Positions 50,519-64,000 are shown, counted from the first letter of the stretch. The stretch is 64,000 nucleotides of DNA from Maratus speciosus (GCA_963932465.1 CAWVRF010001058.1:186001-250000), one strand, 5' to 3'. Notes: generated by a model from the letters alone, not told the origin. Numbers and translations: made by a program.

Positions 50519-52729
50519 CGAAACCGAATATATTGTTTCAACAATCAAAGCATTGTTAGAAAATTCATCAGAAAGAGTTACCGCATATAAAACACGCAAT
50601 ATTTATGAATTGAATTCCGGTGCAGGGCTGAAAATTAATTTCTTAATAAATAATAAAGCGAAACCGAATATATTGTTTCAACAATCAAAGCATTGTTAGA
50701 AAATTCATCAGAAAGAGTTACCGCATATAAAACACGCAATATTTATGAATTGAATTCCGGTGCAGGGCTCAAAATTAATTTATTAATAAATAATAAAGCG
50801 AAACCGAATATATTGTTTCAACAATCAAAGCATTGTTAGAAAATTCAACAGAATGAGTTACCGCATATAAGACACGCAATATTTATGAATTGAATTCCGG
50901 TGCAGGGCACAAAATTAATTTATTAATAAATAATAAAGCGAAACCGAATATATTGTTTCAACAATCAAAGCATTGTTAGAAAATTCATCAGAAAGAGTTA
51001 CCGCATATAAAACACGCAATATTTATGAATTGAATTCCGGTGCAGGGCTGAAAATTAATTTCTTAATAAATAATAAAGCGAAACCGAATATATTGTTTCA
51101 ACAATCAAAGCATTGTTAGAAAATTCATCAGAAAGAGTTACAGCATATAAAACACGCAATATTTATGAATTGAATTCCGGTGCAGGGCTCAAAATTAATT
51201 TATTAATAAATAATAAAGCGAAACCGAATATATTGTCTCAACAATCAAAGCATTGTTAGAAAATTCAACAGAATGAGTTACCGCATATAAGACACGCAAT
51301 ATTTATGAATTGAATTCCGGTGCAGGGCTCAAAATTATTTTATTAATAAATAATAAAGCGAAACAGAATATATTGTTTCAACAATCAAAGCATTGTTAGA
51401 AAATTCATCAGAAAGAGTTATCGCATATAAAACACGCAATATTTATGAATTGAATTCCGGTGCAGGGCTGAAAAGTAATTTTTTAATAAATAATAAAGCG
51501 AAACCGAATATATTGTTTCAACAATGAAAGCATTGTTAGAAAATTCATCAGAAAGAGTTACCGCATATAAAACACGCAATATTTATGAATTGAATTCCGG
51601 CGCAGGGCTCAAAATTAATTTATTAATAAATAATAAAGCGAAACCGAATATATTGTTTCAACAATCAAAGCATTGTTAGAAAATTCATCAGAAAGAGTTA
51701 CCGCATATAAAACACGCAATATTTATGAATTGAATTCCGGTGCAGGGCTGAAAATTAATTTCTTAATAAATAATAAAGCGAAACCGAATATATTGTTTCA
51801 ACAATCAAAGCATTGTTAGAAAATTCATCAGAAAGAGTTACCGCATATAAAACACGCAATATTTATGAATTGAATTCCGGTGCAGGGCTGAAAATTAATT
51901 TCTTAATAAATAATAAAGCGAAACCGAATATATTGTTTCAACAATCAAAGCATTGTTAGAAAATTCATCAGAAAGAGTTACCGCATATAAAACACGCAAT
52001 ATTTATGAATTGAATTCCGGTGCAGGGCTCAAAATTAATTTATTAATAAATAATAAAGCGAAACCGAATATATTGTTTCAACAATCAAAGCATTGTTAGA
52101 AAATTCATTAGAAAGAGTTACCGCATATAAAACACGCAATATTCATGAATTGAATCCCGGTGCAGGGCTCAAAATTAATTTCTTAGTAAATAATAAAGCG
52201 AAACCGAATATATTGTTTAAACAATCAAAGCATTGTTAGAAAATTCATCAGAAAGAGTTACCGCATATAAAACACGCAATATTTATGAATTGAATTCCGG
52301 TGCAGGGCTCAAAATTAATTTATTAATAAATAATAAAGCGAAACCGAATATATTGTTTCAACAATCAAAGCATTGTTAGAAAAATCAACAGAATGAGTTA
52401 CCGCATATAAGACACGCAATATTTATGAATTGAATTCCGGTGCAGGGCTGAAAATTAATTTCTTAATAAATAATAAAGCGAAACCGAATATATTGTTTCA
52501 ACAATCAAAGCATTGTTAGAAAATTCATCAGAAAGAGTTACCGCATATAAAACACGCAATATTTATGAATTGAATTCCGGTGCAGGTCTGAAAATTAATT
52601 TCTTAATAAATAATAAAGCGAAACCGAATATATTGTTTCAACAATCAAAGCATTGTTACAAAATTCATCAGAAAGAGTTACCGCATATGAAACACGCAAT
52701 ATTTATGAATTGAATTCCGGTGCAGGGCT

Positions 52730-55580
52730 GAAAATTAATTTCTTAATAAATAATAAAGCGAAACCGAATATATTGTTTCAACAATCAAAGCACTGTTAGA
52801 AAATTCATCAGAAAGAGTTACCGCAAATAAAACACGCAATTGAATTCCGCTGTAGGGCTCAAAATTAATTTATTAATAAATAATAAAGCGAAACCGAATA
52901 TATTGTTTCAACAATCAAACCATTGTTAGAAAATTCATCAGAAAGAGTTACCGCATATAAAACACGCAATATTTATGAATTGAATCCCGGTGCAGGGCTC
53001 AAAATTAATTTCTTAGTAAATAATAAAGCGAAACCGAATATATTGTTTAAACAATGAAAGCATTGTTAGAAAATTCATCAGAAAGAGTTACCGCATATAA
53101 AACACGCAATATTTATGAATTGAATTCCGGTGCAGGGCTCAAAATTAATTTATTAATAAATAATAAAGCGAAACCGAATATATTGTTTCAACAATCAAAG
53201 CATTGTTAGAAAATTCAACAGAAAGAGTTACCGCATATAAAACTCGCAATATTTATTAATTGAATTCCGGTGCAGGGCTGAAAATTAATTTCTTAATAAA
53301 TAATAAAGCGAAACCGAATATATTGTTTCAACAATCAAAGCATTGTTAGAAAATTCATCAGAAAGAGTTACCGCATATAAAACACGCAATATTTATGAAT
53401 TGAATTCCGGTGCAGGGCTGAAAATTAATTTCTTAATAAATAATAAAGCGAAACCGAATATATTGTTTCAACAATCAAAGCATTGTTAGAAAATTCAACA
53501 GAATGAGTTACCGCATATAAAACACGCAATATTTATTTATTATTTCCGGTGCACCGCTGAAAATTAATTTCTTAATAAATAATAAAGCGAAACCGAATAT
53601 ATTGTTTCAACAATCAGAGCATTGTTAGAAAATTCATCAGAAAGAGTTACCTCATATAAAAAAGGCAATATTTATGAATTGAATTCCGGTGCAGGGCTGA
53701 AAATTAATTTCTTAATAAATAATAAAGCGAAACCGAATATATTGTTTCAACAATAAAGAATTGTTAGAATATTCATCAGAAAGAGTTACCGCATATAAAA
53801 CACGCAATATTTATGAATTGAATTCCGGTGCAGGGCTCAAAATTAATTTCTTAATAAATAATAAAGCGAAACCGAATATATTGTTTCAACAATCAAAGCA
53901 TTGTTAGAAAATTCATCAGAAAGAGTTACCGCATATAAAACACGCAATATTTATGAATTGAATTCCGGTGCAGGGCTGAAAATTAATTTCTTAATAAATA
54001 ATAAAGCGAAACCGAATATATTGTTTCAACAATCAAAGCATTGTTAGAAAATTCAACAGAATGAGTTACCGCATATAAAACATGCAATATTTATTTATTG
54101 ATTTCCGGTGCACCGCTGAAAATTAATTTCTTAATAAATAATAAAGCGAAACCGAATATATTGTTTCAACAATCAAAGCATTGTTAGAAAATTCATCAGA
54201 AAGAGTTACCGCATATAAAACACGCAATATTTATGAATTGAATTCCGGTGCAGGGCTGAAAATTAATTTCTTAATAAATAATAAAGCGAAACCGAATATA
54301 TTGTTTCAACAATCAAAGCACTGTTAGAAAATTCATCAGAAAGAGTTACCGCAAATAAAACACGCAATTGAATTCCGCTGTAGGGCTCAAAATTAATTTA
54401 TTAATAAATAATAAAGCGAAACCGAATATATTGTTTCAACAATCAAACCATTGTTAGAAAATTCATCAGAAAGAGTTACCGCATATAAAACACGCAATAT
54501 TTATGAATTGAATCCCGGTGCAGGGCTCAAAATTAATTTCTTAGTAAATAATAAAGCGAAACCGAATATATTGTTTAAACAATGAAAGCATTGTTAGAAA
54601 ATTCATCAGAAAGAGTTACCGCATATAAAACACGCAATATTTATGAATTGAATTCCGGTGCAGGGCTCAAAATTAATTTATTAATAAATAATAAAGCGAA
54701 ACCGAATATATTGTTTCAACAATCAAAGCATTGTTAGAAAATTCAACAGAAAGAGTTACCGCATATAAAACTCGCAATATTTATTAATTGAATTCCGGTG
54801 CAGGGCTGAAAATTAATTTCTTAATAAATAATAAAGCGAAACCGAATATATTGTTTCAACAATCAAAGCATTGTTAGAAAATTCATCAGAAAGAGTTACC
54901 GCATATAAAACACGCAATATTTATGAATTGAATTCCGGTGCAGGGCTGAAAATTAATTTCTTAATAAATAATAAAGCGAAACCGAATATATTGTTTCAAC
55001 AATCAAAGCATTGTTAGAAAGATCAACAGAATGAGTTACCGCATATAAAACACGCAATATTTATTTATTATTTCCGGTGCACCGCTGAAAATTAATTTCT
55101 TAATAAATAATAAAGCGAAACCGAATATATTGTTTCAACAATCAAAGCATTGTTAGAAAATTCATCAGAAAGAGTTACCTCATATAAAACACGCAATATT
55201 TATGAATTGAATTCCGGTGCAGGGCTGAAAATTAATTTCTTAATAAATAATAAAGCGAAACCGAATATATTGTTTCAACAATAAAGAATTGTTAGAATAT
55301 TCATCAGAAAGAGTTACCGCATATAAAACACGCAATATTTATGAATTGAATTCCGGTGCAGGGCTCAAAATTAATTTCTTAATAAATAATAAAGCGAAAC
55401 CGAATATATTGTTTCAACAATCAAAGCATTGTTAGAAAATTCATCAGAAAGAGTTACCGCATATAAAACACGCAATATTTATGAATTGAATTCCGGTGCA
55501 GGGCTGAAAATTAATTTCTTAATAAATAATAAAGCGAAACCGAATATATTGTTTCAACAATCAAAGCATTGTTAGAAAAT
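52730..55580 (+). repeat. 1528-bp-offset tandem duplication in domain III
   Basis: About 52.73-54.05 kb recurs at 54.26-55.58 kb. The 130-bp joint is at 52835 and 54363, caataaagaattg at 53751 and 55279, and both copies have tttattaattgaattcc and aaactcgcaa between. The offset is 11 monomers less 12 bp. The second copy then has one more monomer (gatttaccg, 55.58 kb) before the catgcaatatttatttattg type. Confidence 0.85.
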
Positions 55581-56979
55581 TCATCAGAAAGATTTACCGC
55601 ATATAAAACACGCAATATTTATGAATTGAATTCCGGTGCAGGGCTGAAAATTAATTTCTTAATAAATAATAAAGCGAAACCGAATATATTGTTTCAACAA
55701 TCAAAGCATTGTTAGAAAATTCAACAGAATGAGTTACCGCATATAAAACATGCAATATTTATTTATTGATTTCCGGTGCACCGCTGAAAATTAATTTCTT
55801 AATAAATAATAAAGCGAAACCGAATATATTGTTTCAACAATCAAAGCATTGTTAGAAAATTCATCAGAAAGAGTTACCGCATATAAAACACGCAATATTT
55901 ATGAATTGAATCCCGGTGCAGGGCTCAAAATTAATTTCTTAGTAAATAATAAAGCGAAACCGAATATATTGTTTAAACAATGAAAGCATTGTTAGAAAAT
56001 TCAACAGAATGAGTTACCGCATATAAAACACGCAATATTTATTTATTGACTTCCGGTGCACCGCTGAAAATTAATTTCTTAGTAAATAATAAAGCGAAAC
56101 CGAATATATTGTTTCAACAATGAAAGCATTGTTAGAAAATTCATCAGAAAGAGTTACCTCATATAAAACACGCAATATTTATGAATTGATTTCCGGTGCA
56201 GGGCTGAAAATTAATTTCTTAATAAATAATAAAGCGAAACCGAATATATTGTTTCAACAATAAAGAATTGTTAGAATATTCATCAGAAAGAGTTACCGCA
56301 TATAAAACACGCAATATTTATGAATTGAATTCCGGTGCAGGGCTGAAAAGTAATTTCTTAATAAATAATAAACCGAAACCGAATATATTGTTTCTACAAT
56401 CAAAGCATTGTTAGAAAATTCATCAGAAAGAGTTACCGCATATAAAACACGCAATATTTATGAATTGAATTCCGGTGCAGGGCTCAAAATTAATTTATTA
56501 ATAAATAATAAAGCGAAACCGAATATATTGTTTCAACAATCAAAGCATTGTTAGAAAATTCAACAGAATGAGTTACCGCATATAAGACACGCAATATTTA
56601 TGAATTGAATTCCGGTGCAGGGCTCAAAATTATTTTATTAATAAATAATAAAGCGAAACAGAATATATTGTTTCAACAATCAAAGCATTGTTAGAAAATT
56701 CATCAGAAAGAGTTATCGCATGTAAAACACGCAATATTTATGAATTGAATTCCGGTGCAGGGCTGAAAATTAATTTTTTAATAAATAATAAAGCGAAACC
56801 GAATATATTGTTTCAACAATGAAAGCATTGTTAGAAAATTCATCAGAAAGAGTTACCGCATATAAAACACGCAATATTTATGAATTGAATTCCGGTGCAG
56901 GGCTGAAAATTAATTTCTTAATAAATAATAAAGCGAAACCGAATATATTGTTTCAACAATCAAAGCATTGTTAGAAAAT

Positions 56980-59900
56980 TCATCAGAAAGAGTTACCGCA
57001 TATTAAACACGCAATATTTATGAATTGAATTCCGGAGCAGGGCTCAAAATTAATTTATTAATAAATAATAAAGCGAAACCGAATATATTGTTTCAACAAT
57101 CAAAGCATTGTTAGAAAATTCATCAGAAAGAGTTACCGCATATAAAACACGCAATATTCATGAATTGAATCCCGGTGCAGGGCTCAAAATTAATTTCTTA
57201 GTAAATAATAAAGCGAAACCGAATATATTGTTTAAACAATCAAAGCATTGTTAGAAAATTCATCAGAAAGAGTTACCGCATATAAAACACGCAATATTTA
57301 TGAATTGAATTCTGGTGCAGGTCTCAAAATTAATTTATTAATAAATAATAAAGCGAAACCGAATATATTGTTTCAACAATCAAAGCATTGTTAGAAAATT
57401 CAACAGAATGAGTTACCGCATATAAGACACGCAATATTTATGAATTGAATTCCGGTGCAGGGCTGAAAATTAATTTCTTAATAAATAATAAAGCGAAACC
57501 GAATATATTGTTTCAACAATCAAAGCATTGTTAGAAAATTCATCAGAAAGAGTTACCGCATATAAAACACGCAATATTTATGAATTGAATTCCGGTGCAG
57601 GTCTGAAAATTAATTTCTTAATAAATAATAAAGCGAAACCGAATATATTGTTTCAACAATCAAAGCATTGTTAGAAAATTCATCAGAAAGAGTTACCGCA
57701 TATGAAACACGCAATATTTATGAATTGAATTCCGGTGCAGGGCTGAAAATTAATTTCTTAATAAATAATAAAGCGAAACCGAATATATTGTTTCAACAAT
57801 CAAAGCACTGTTAGAAAATTCATCAGAAAGAGTTACCGCAAATAAAACACGCAATTGAATTCCGCTGTAGGGCTCAAAATTAATTTATTAATAAATAATA
57901 AAGCGAAACCGAATATATTGTTTCAACAATCAAAGCATTGTTAGAAAATTCATCAGAAAGAGTTACCGCATATAAAACACGCAATATTTATGAATTGAAT
58001 CCCGGTGCAGGGCTCAAAATTAATTTCTTAGTAAATAATAAAGCGAAACCGAATATATTGTTTAAACAATGAAAGCATTGTTAGAAAATTCATCAGAAAG
58101 AGTTACCGCATATAAAACACGCAATATTTATGAATTGAATTCCGGTGCAGGGCTCAAAATTAATTTATTAATAAATAATAAAGCGAAACCGAATATATTG
58201 TTTCAACAATCAAAGCATTGTTAGAAAATTCAACAGAAAGAGTTACCGCATATAAAACACGCAATATTTATTAATTGAATTCCGGTGCAGGGCTGAAAAT
58301 TAATTTCTTAATAAATAATAAAGCGAAACCGAATATATTGTTTCAACAATCAAAGCATTGTTAGAAAATTCATCAGAAAGAGTTACCGCATATAAAACAC
58401 GCAATATTTATGAATTGAATTCCGGTGCAGGGCTGAAAATTAATTTCTTAATAAATAATAAAGCGAAACCGAATATATTGTTTCAACAATCAAAGCATTG
58501 TTAGAAAATTCAACAGAATGAGTTACCGCATATAAAACACGCAATATTTATTTATTATTTCCGGTGAACCGCTGAAAATTAATTTCTTAATAAATAATAA
58601 AGCGAAACCGAATATATTGTTTCAACAATCAAAGCATTGTTAGAAAATTCATCAGAAAGAGTTACCTCATATAAAACACGCAATATTTATGAATTGAATT
58701 CCGGTGCAGGGCTGAAAATTAATTTCTTAATAAATAATAAAGCGAAACCGAATATATTGTTTCAACAATAAAGAATTGTTAGAATATTCATCAGAAAGAG
58801 TTACCGCATATAAAACACGCAGTATTTATGAATTGAATTCAGGTGCAGGGCTCAAAATTAATTTCTTAATAAATAATAAAGCGAAACCGAATATATTGTT
58901 TCAACAATCAAAGCATTGTTAGAAAATTCATCAGAAAGAGTTACCGCATATAAAACACGCAATATTTATGAATTGAATTCCGGCGCAGGACTGAAAATTA
59001 ATTTCATAATAAATAATAAAGCGAAACCGAATATATTGTTTCAACAATCAAAGCATTGTTAGAAAATTCATCAGAAAGAGTTACCGCATATAAAACACGC
59101 AATATTTATGAATTGAATTCCGGTGCAGGGCTGAAAATTAATTTCTTAATAAATAATAAAGCGAAACCGAATATATTGTTTCAACAATCAAAGCATTGTT
59201 AGAAAATTCAACAGAATGAGTTACCGCATATAAAACATGCAATATTTATTTATTGATTTCCGGTGCACCGCTGAAAATTAATTTCTTAATAAATAATAAA
59301 GCGAAACCGAATATATTGTTTCAACAATCAAAGCATTGTTAGAAAATTCATCAGAAAGAGTTACCGCATATAAAACACGCAATATTTATGAATTGAATCC
59401 CGGTGCAGGGCTCAAAATTAATTTCTTAGTAAATAATAAAGCGAAACCGAATATATTGTTTAAACAATGAAAGCATTGTTAGAAAATTCCTCAGAAAGAG
59501 TTACCGCATATAAAACACGCAATATTTATGAATTGAATTCCGGTGCAGGGCTCAAAATTAATTAATTAATAAATAATAAAGCGAAACCGAATATATTGTT
59601 TCAACAATCAAAGCATTGTTAGAAAATTCATCAGAAAGAGTTACCGCATATAAAACACGCAATATTTATGAATTGGATTCCGGTGCAGGGCTGAAAATTA
59701 ATTTCTTAATAAATAATAAAGCGAAACCGAATATATTGTTTCAACAATCAAAGCATTGTTAGAAAATTCAACAGAATGTGTTACCGCATATAAAACACGC
59801 AATATTTATTTATTGACTTCCGGTGCACCGCTGAAAATTAATTTCTTAATAAATAATAAAGCGAAACCGAATATATTGTTTCAACAATCAAAGCATTGTT

Positions 59901-62900
59901 AGAAAATTCATCAGAAAGAGTTACCTCATATAAAACACGCAATATTTATGAATTGATTTCCGGTGCAGGGCTCAAAATTAATTTCTTAGTAAATAATAAA
60001 GCGAAACCGAATATATTGTTTAAACAATGAAAGCATTGTTAGAAAATTCCTCAGAAAGAGTTACCGCATATAAAACACGCAATATTTATGAATAGAATTC
60101 CGGTGCAGGGCTGAAAATTAATTTCTTAATAAATAATAAAGCGAAACCGAATATATTGTTTCAACAATCAAAGCATTGTTAGAAAATTCATCAGAAAGAG
60201 TTACCTCATATAAAACACGCAATATTTATGAATTGAATCCCGGTGCAGGGCTCAAAATTAATTTCTTAGTAAATAATAAAGCGAAACCGAATATATTGTT
60301 TAAACAATGAAAGCATTGTTAGAAAATTCCTCAGAAAGAGTTACCGCATATAAAACACGCAATATTTATGAATTGAATTCCGGTGCAGGGCTGAAAATTA
60401 ATTTCTTAATAAATAATAAAGCGAAACCGAATATATTGTTTCAACAATCAAAGCATTGTTAGAAAATTCATCAGAAAGAGTTACCGCATATAAAACACGC
60501 AATATTTATGAATTGAATTCCGGTGCAGGGCTGAAAATTAATTTCTTAATAAATAATAAAGCGAAACCGAATATATTGTTTCAACAATCAAAGCATTGTT
60601 AGAAAATTCATCAGAAAGAGTTACCGCATATTAAACACGCAATATTTATGAATTGAATTCCGGAGCAGGGCTCAAAATTAATTTATTAATAAATAATAAA
60701 GCGAAACCGAATATATTGTTTCAACAATCAAAGCATTGTTAGAAAATTCATCAGAAAGAGTTACCGCATATAAAACACGCAATATTCATGAATTGAATCC
60801 CGGTGCAGGGCTCAAAATTAATTTCTTAGTAAATAATAAAGCGAAACCGAATATATTGTTTAAACAATCAAAGCATTGTTAGAAAATTCATCAGAAAGAG
60901 TTACCGCATATAAAACACGCAATATTTATGAATTGAATTCTGGTGCAGGTCTCAAAATTAATTTATTAATAAATAATAAAGCGAAACCGAATATATTGTT
61001 TCAACAATCAAAGCATTGTTAGAAAATTCAACAGAATGAGTTACCGCATATAAGACACGCAATATTTATGAATTGAATTCCGGTGCTGGGCTGAAAATTA
61101 ATTTCTTAATAAATAATAAAGCGAAACCGAATATATTGTTTCAACAATCAAAGCATTGTTAGAAAATTCATCAGAAAGAGTTACCGCATATAAAACACGC
61201 AATATTTATGAATTGAATTCCGGTGCAGGTCTGAAAATTAATTTCTTAATAAATAATAAAGCGAAACCGAATATATTGTTTCAACAATCAAAGCATTGTT
61301 AGAAAATTCATCAGAAAGAGTTACCGCATATGAAACACGCAATATTTATGAATTGAATTCCGGTGCAGGGCTGAAAATTAATTTCTTAATAAATAATAAA
61401 GCGAAACCGAATATATTGTTTCAACAATCAAAGCACTGTTAGAAAATTCATCAGAAAGAGTTACCGCAAATAAAACACGCAATTGAATTCCGCTGTAGGG
61501 CTCAAAATTAATTTATTAATAAATAATAAAGCGAAACCGAATATATTGTTTCAACAATCAAAGCATTGTTAGAAATTCATCAGAAAGAGTTACCGCATAT
61601 AAAACACGCAATATTTATGAATTGAATCCCGGTGCAGGGCTCAAAATTAATTTCTTAGTAAATAATAAAGCGAAACCGAATATATTGTTTAAACAATGAA
61701 AGCATTGTTAGAAAATTCATCAGAAAGAGTTACCGCATATAAAACACGCAATATTTATGAATTGAATTCCGGTGCAGGGCTCAAAATTAATTTATTAATA
61801 AATAATAAAGCGAAACCGAATATATTGTTTCAACAATCAAAGCATTGTTAGAAAATTCAACAGAAAGAGTTACCGCATATAAAACACGCAATATTTATAA
61901 ATTGAATTCCGGTGCAGGGCTGAAAATTAATTTCTTAATAAATAATAAAGCGAAACCGAATATATTGTTTCAACAATCAAAGCATTGTTAGAAAATTCAT
62001 CAGAAAGAGTTACCGCATATAAAACACGCAATATTTATGAATTGAATTCCGGTGCAGGGCTGAAAATTAATTTCTTAATAAATAATAAAGCGAAACCGAA
62101 TATATTGTTTCAACAATCAAAGCATTGTTAGAAAATTCAACAGAATGAGTTACCGCATATAAAACACGCAATATTTATTTATTATTTCCGGTGAACCGCT
62201 GAAAATTAATTTCTTAATAAATAATAAAGCGAAACCGAATATATTGTTTCAACAATCAAAGCATTGTTAGAAAATTCATCAGAAAGAGTTACCTCATATA
62301 AAACACGCAATATTTATGAATTGAATTCCGGTGCAGGGCTGAAAATTAATTTCTTAATAAATAATAAAGCGAAACCGAATATATTGTTTCAACAATAAAG
62401 AATTGTTAGAATATTCATCAGAAAGAGTTACCGCATATAAAACACGCAGTATTTATGAATTGAATTCCGGTGCAGGGCTCAAAATTAATTTCTTAATAAA
62501 TAATAAAGCGAAACCGAATATATTGTTTCAACAATCAAAGCATTGTTAGAAAATTCATCAGAAAGAGTTACCGCATATAAAACACGCAATATTTATGAAT
62601 TGAATTCCGGCGCAGGGCTGAAAATTAATTTCATAATAAATAATAAAGCGAAACCGAATATATTGTTTCAACAATCAAAGCATTGTTAGAAAATTCATCA
62701 GAAAGAGTTACCGCATATAAAACACGCAATATTTATGAATTGAATTCCGGTGCAGGGCTGAAAATTAATTTCTTAATAAATAATAAAGCGAAACCGAATA
62801 TATTGTTTCAACAATCAAAGCATTGTTAGAAAATTCAACAGAATGAGTTACCGCATATAAAACATGCAATATTTATTTATTGATTTCCGGTGCACCGCTG

Positions 62901-63585
62901 AAAATTAATTTCTTAATAAATAATAAAGCGAAACCGAATATATTGTTTCAACAATCAAAGCATTGTTAGAAAATTCATCAGAAAGAGTTACCGCATATAA
63001 AACACGCAATATTTATGAATTGAATCCCGGTGCAGGGCTCAAAATTAATTTCTTAGTAAATAATAAAGCGAAACCGAATATATTGTTTAAACAATGAAAG
63101 CATTGTTAGAAAATTCCTCAGAAAGAGTTACCGCATATAAAACACGCAATATTTATGAATTGAATTCCGGTGCAGGGCTCAAAATTAATTAATTAATAAA
63201 TAATAAAGCGAAACCGAATATATTGTTTCAACAATCAAAGCATTGTTAGAAAATTCATCAGAAAGAGTTACCGCATATAAAACACGGAATATTTATGAAT
63301 TGGATTCCGGTGCAGGGCTGAAAATTAATTTCTTAATAAATAATAAAGCGAAACCGAATATATTGTTTCAACAATCAAAGCATTGTTAGAAAATTCAACA
63401 GAATGAGTTACCGCATATAAAACACGCAATATTTATTTATTGACTTCCGGTGCACCGCTGAAAATTAATTTCTTAATAAATAATAAAGCGAAACCGAATA
63501 TATTGTTTCAACAATCAAAGCATTGTTAGAAAATTCATCAGAAAGAGTTACCTCATATAAAACACGCAATATTTATGAATTGATT
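56980..63585 (+). repeat. 3628-bp-offset duplication in domain III
   Basis: About 56.98-59.95 kb recurs at 60.61-63.58 kb. The gcatattaaacac marker (ttaaacac at 57003 and 60631) and the 130-bp joint (57850 and 61478) have offset 3628. After a single-base loss near 61571 (agaaattcat) the offset is 3627, seen for caataaagaattg (58766 and 62393) and attaattaat (59561 and 63188). The copies part in the gatttccggtgcagggct monomer near 59.95/63.59 kb. Between them, 59.95-60.6 kb holds G and A monomers with gaaaattcctc. Confidence 0.87.
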
Positions 63586-64000
63586 TCCGGTGCAGGGCTG
63601 AAAATTAATTTCTTAATAAATAATAAAGCGAAACCGAATATATTGTTTCAACAATAAAGAATTGTTAGAATATTCATCAGAAAGAGTTACCGCATATAAA
63701 ACACGCAATATTTATGAATTCAATTCCGGTGCAGGGCTGAAAATTAATTTCTTAATAAATAATAAACCGAAACCGAATATATTGTTTCTACAATCAAAGC
63801 ATTGTTAGAAAATTCATCAGAAAGAGTTACCGCATATAAAACACGCAATATTTATGAATTGAATTCCGGTGCAGGGCTGAAAATTAATTTCTTTATAAAT
63901 AATAAAGCGAAACCGAATATATTGTTTCAACAATCAAAGCATTGTTAGAAAATTCATCAGAAAGAGTTACCGCATATAAAACACGCAATATTTATGAATT

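Larger units (their letters stand above)
50519..64000 (+). repeat. 140-bp satellite DNA, right array (domain III)
   Basis: About 96 further copies in the same orientation and phase as the left array, continuing to the window edge. Variants found only here are tttatttattgatttccgg or tttatttattatttccgg followed by caccgctg (about 11 copies, for example near 53535, 54090, 55065, 58550, 62175 and 63435), and caataaagaattgttagaat (53751, 55279, 56258, 58766, 62393 and 63652). Others are gttacctcatataaaac, and G monomers with tttaaacaatgaaag. The 130-bp monomer is shared with domain II. The first monomers (50.5-51.3 kb) are near the commonest form. Confidence 0.96.

Noticed and set aside
50472..50699. 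75-codon open frame across the Helitron 3' end
   Set aside because: It starts in the Helitron terminus and runs into satellite until the standard TAG. A junction artefact.
52513..52713. 66-codon open frame in the right array
   Set aside because: Satellite frame lengthened by TAG to TAC at about 52658. Not conserved in neighbouring copies.
1..64000. CRISPR array or plasmid iterons
   Set aside because: The repeats are 140 bp, contiguous, without unique spacers and in hundreds of copies. There is no cas, rep or other prokaryotic gene.
1..64000. tRNA, rRNA, telomeric repeat or histone cluster
   Set aside because: No tRNA-like cloverleaf, rDNA-like sequence or TTAGG/TTAGGG runs seen in the satellite or the island.

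Overview
This 64 kb window is almost entirely satellite DNA. I find no gene of any kind. One AT-rich repeat unit of 140 bp (about 29% G+C in the commonest version) runs head to tail, always in the same orientation, from base 1 to 47480 and again from about 50519 to the end. That is roughly 435 copies (about 339 + 96). Most copies carry one EcoRI site (GAATTC). The content is that of constitutive heterochromatin, probably centromeric or pericentromeric, of a eukaryote. The single interruption has the termini of a Helitron of the kind common in insects, so an insect is my best guess. I cannot name a species.

Layout. (1) Domain I, 1 to about 38.6 kb, is a complex higher-order repeat (HOR). A fixed series of variant monomers recurs 13 times and is followed by a variable number of others, so marker-to-marker intervals are 11 to 36 monomers (1538 to 5037 bp). 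Several intervals are direct copies of one another (offsets 2798, 6716/6995, 4196, 5316 and 1819 bp), and some junction monomers are visibly chimeric. (2) Domain II, about 38.6 to 47.48 kb, has different variants: a 130-bp short monomer, KpnI-bearing monomers, and repeat offsets of 1260, 2368 and 2930 bp. (3) At 47481-50518 a 3038-bp non-autonomous Helitron sits inside one monomer. It begins with TC after an A and ends with a GC-rich hairpin and CTAG. It contains a decaying array of about 305-bp repeats and a 23-bp minisatellite, but no Rep/helicase coding capacity. (4) Domain III, 50519-64000, is the same 140-bp satellite with a third set of variants and 1528-bp and 3627/3628-bp duplications.

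Nothing works together here in the sense of a pathway. The window records array evolution: unequal exchange, spread of variants, and transposon invasion. Monomer letters (A to M) used below are my own labels for variants defined by diagnostic bases. Block edges are accurate to about one monomer unless a junction is stated.
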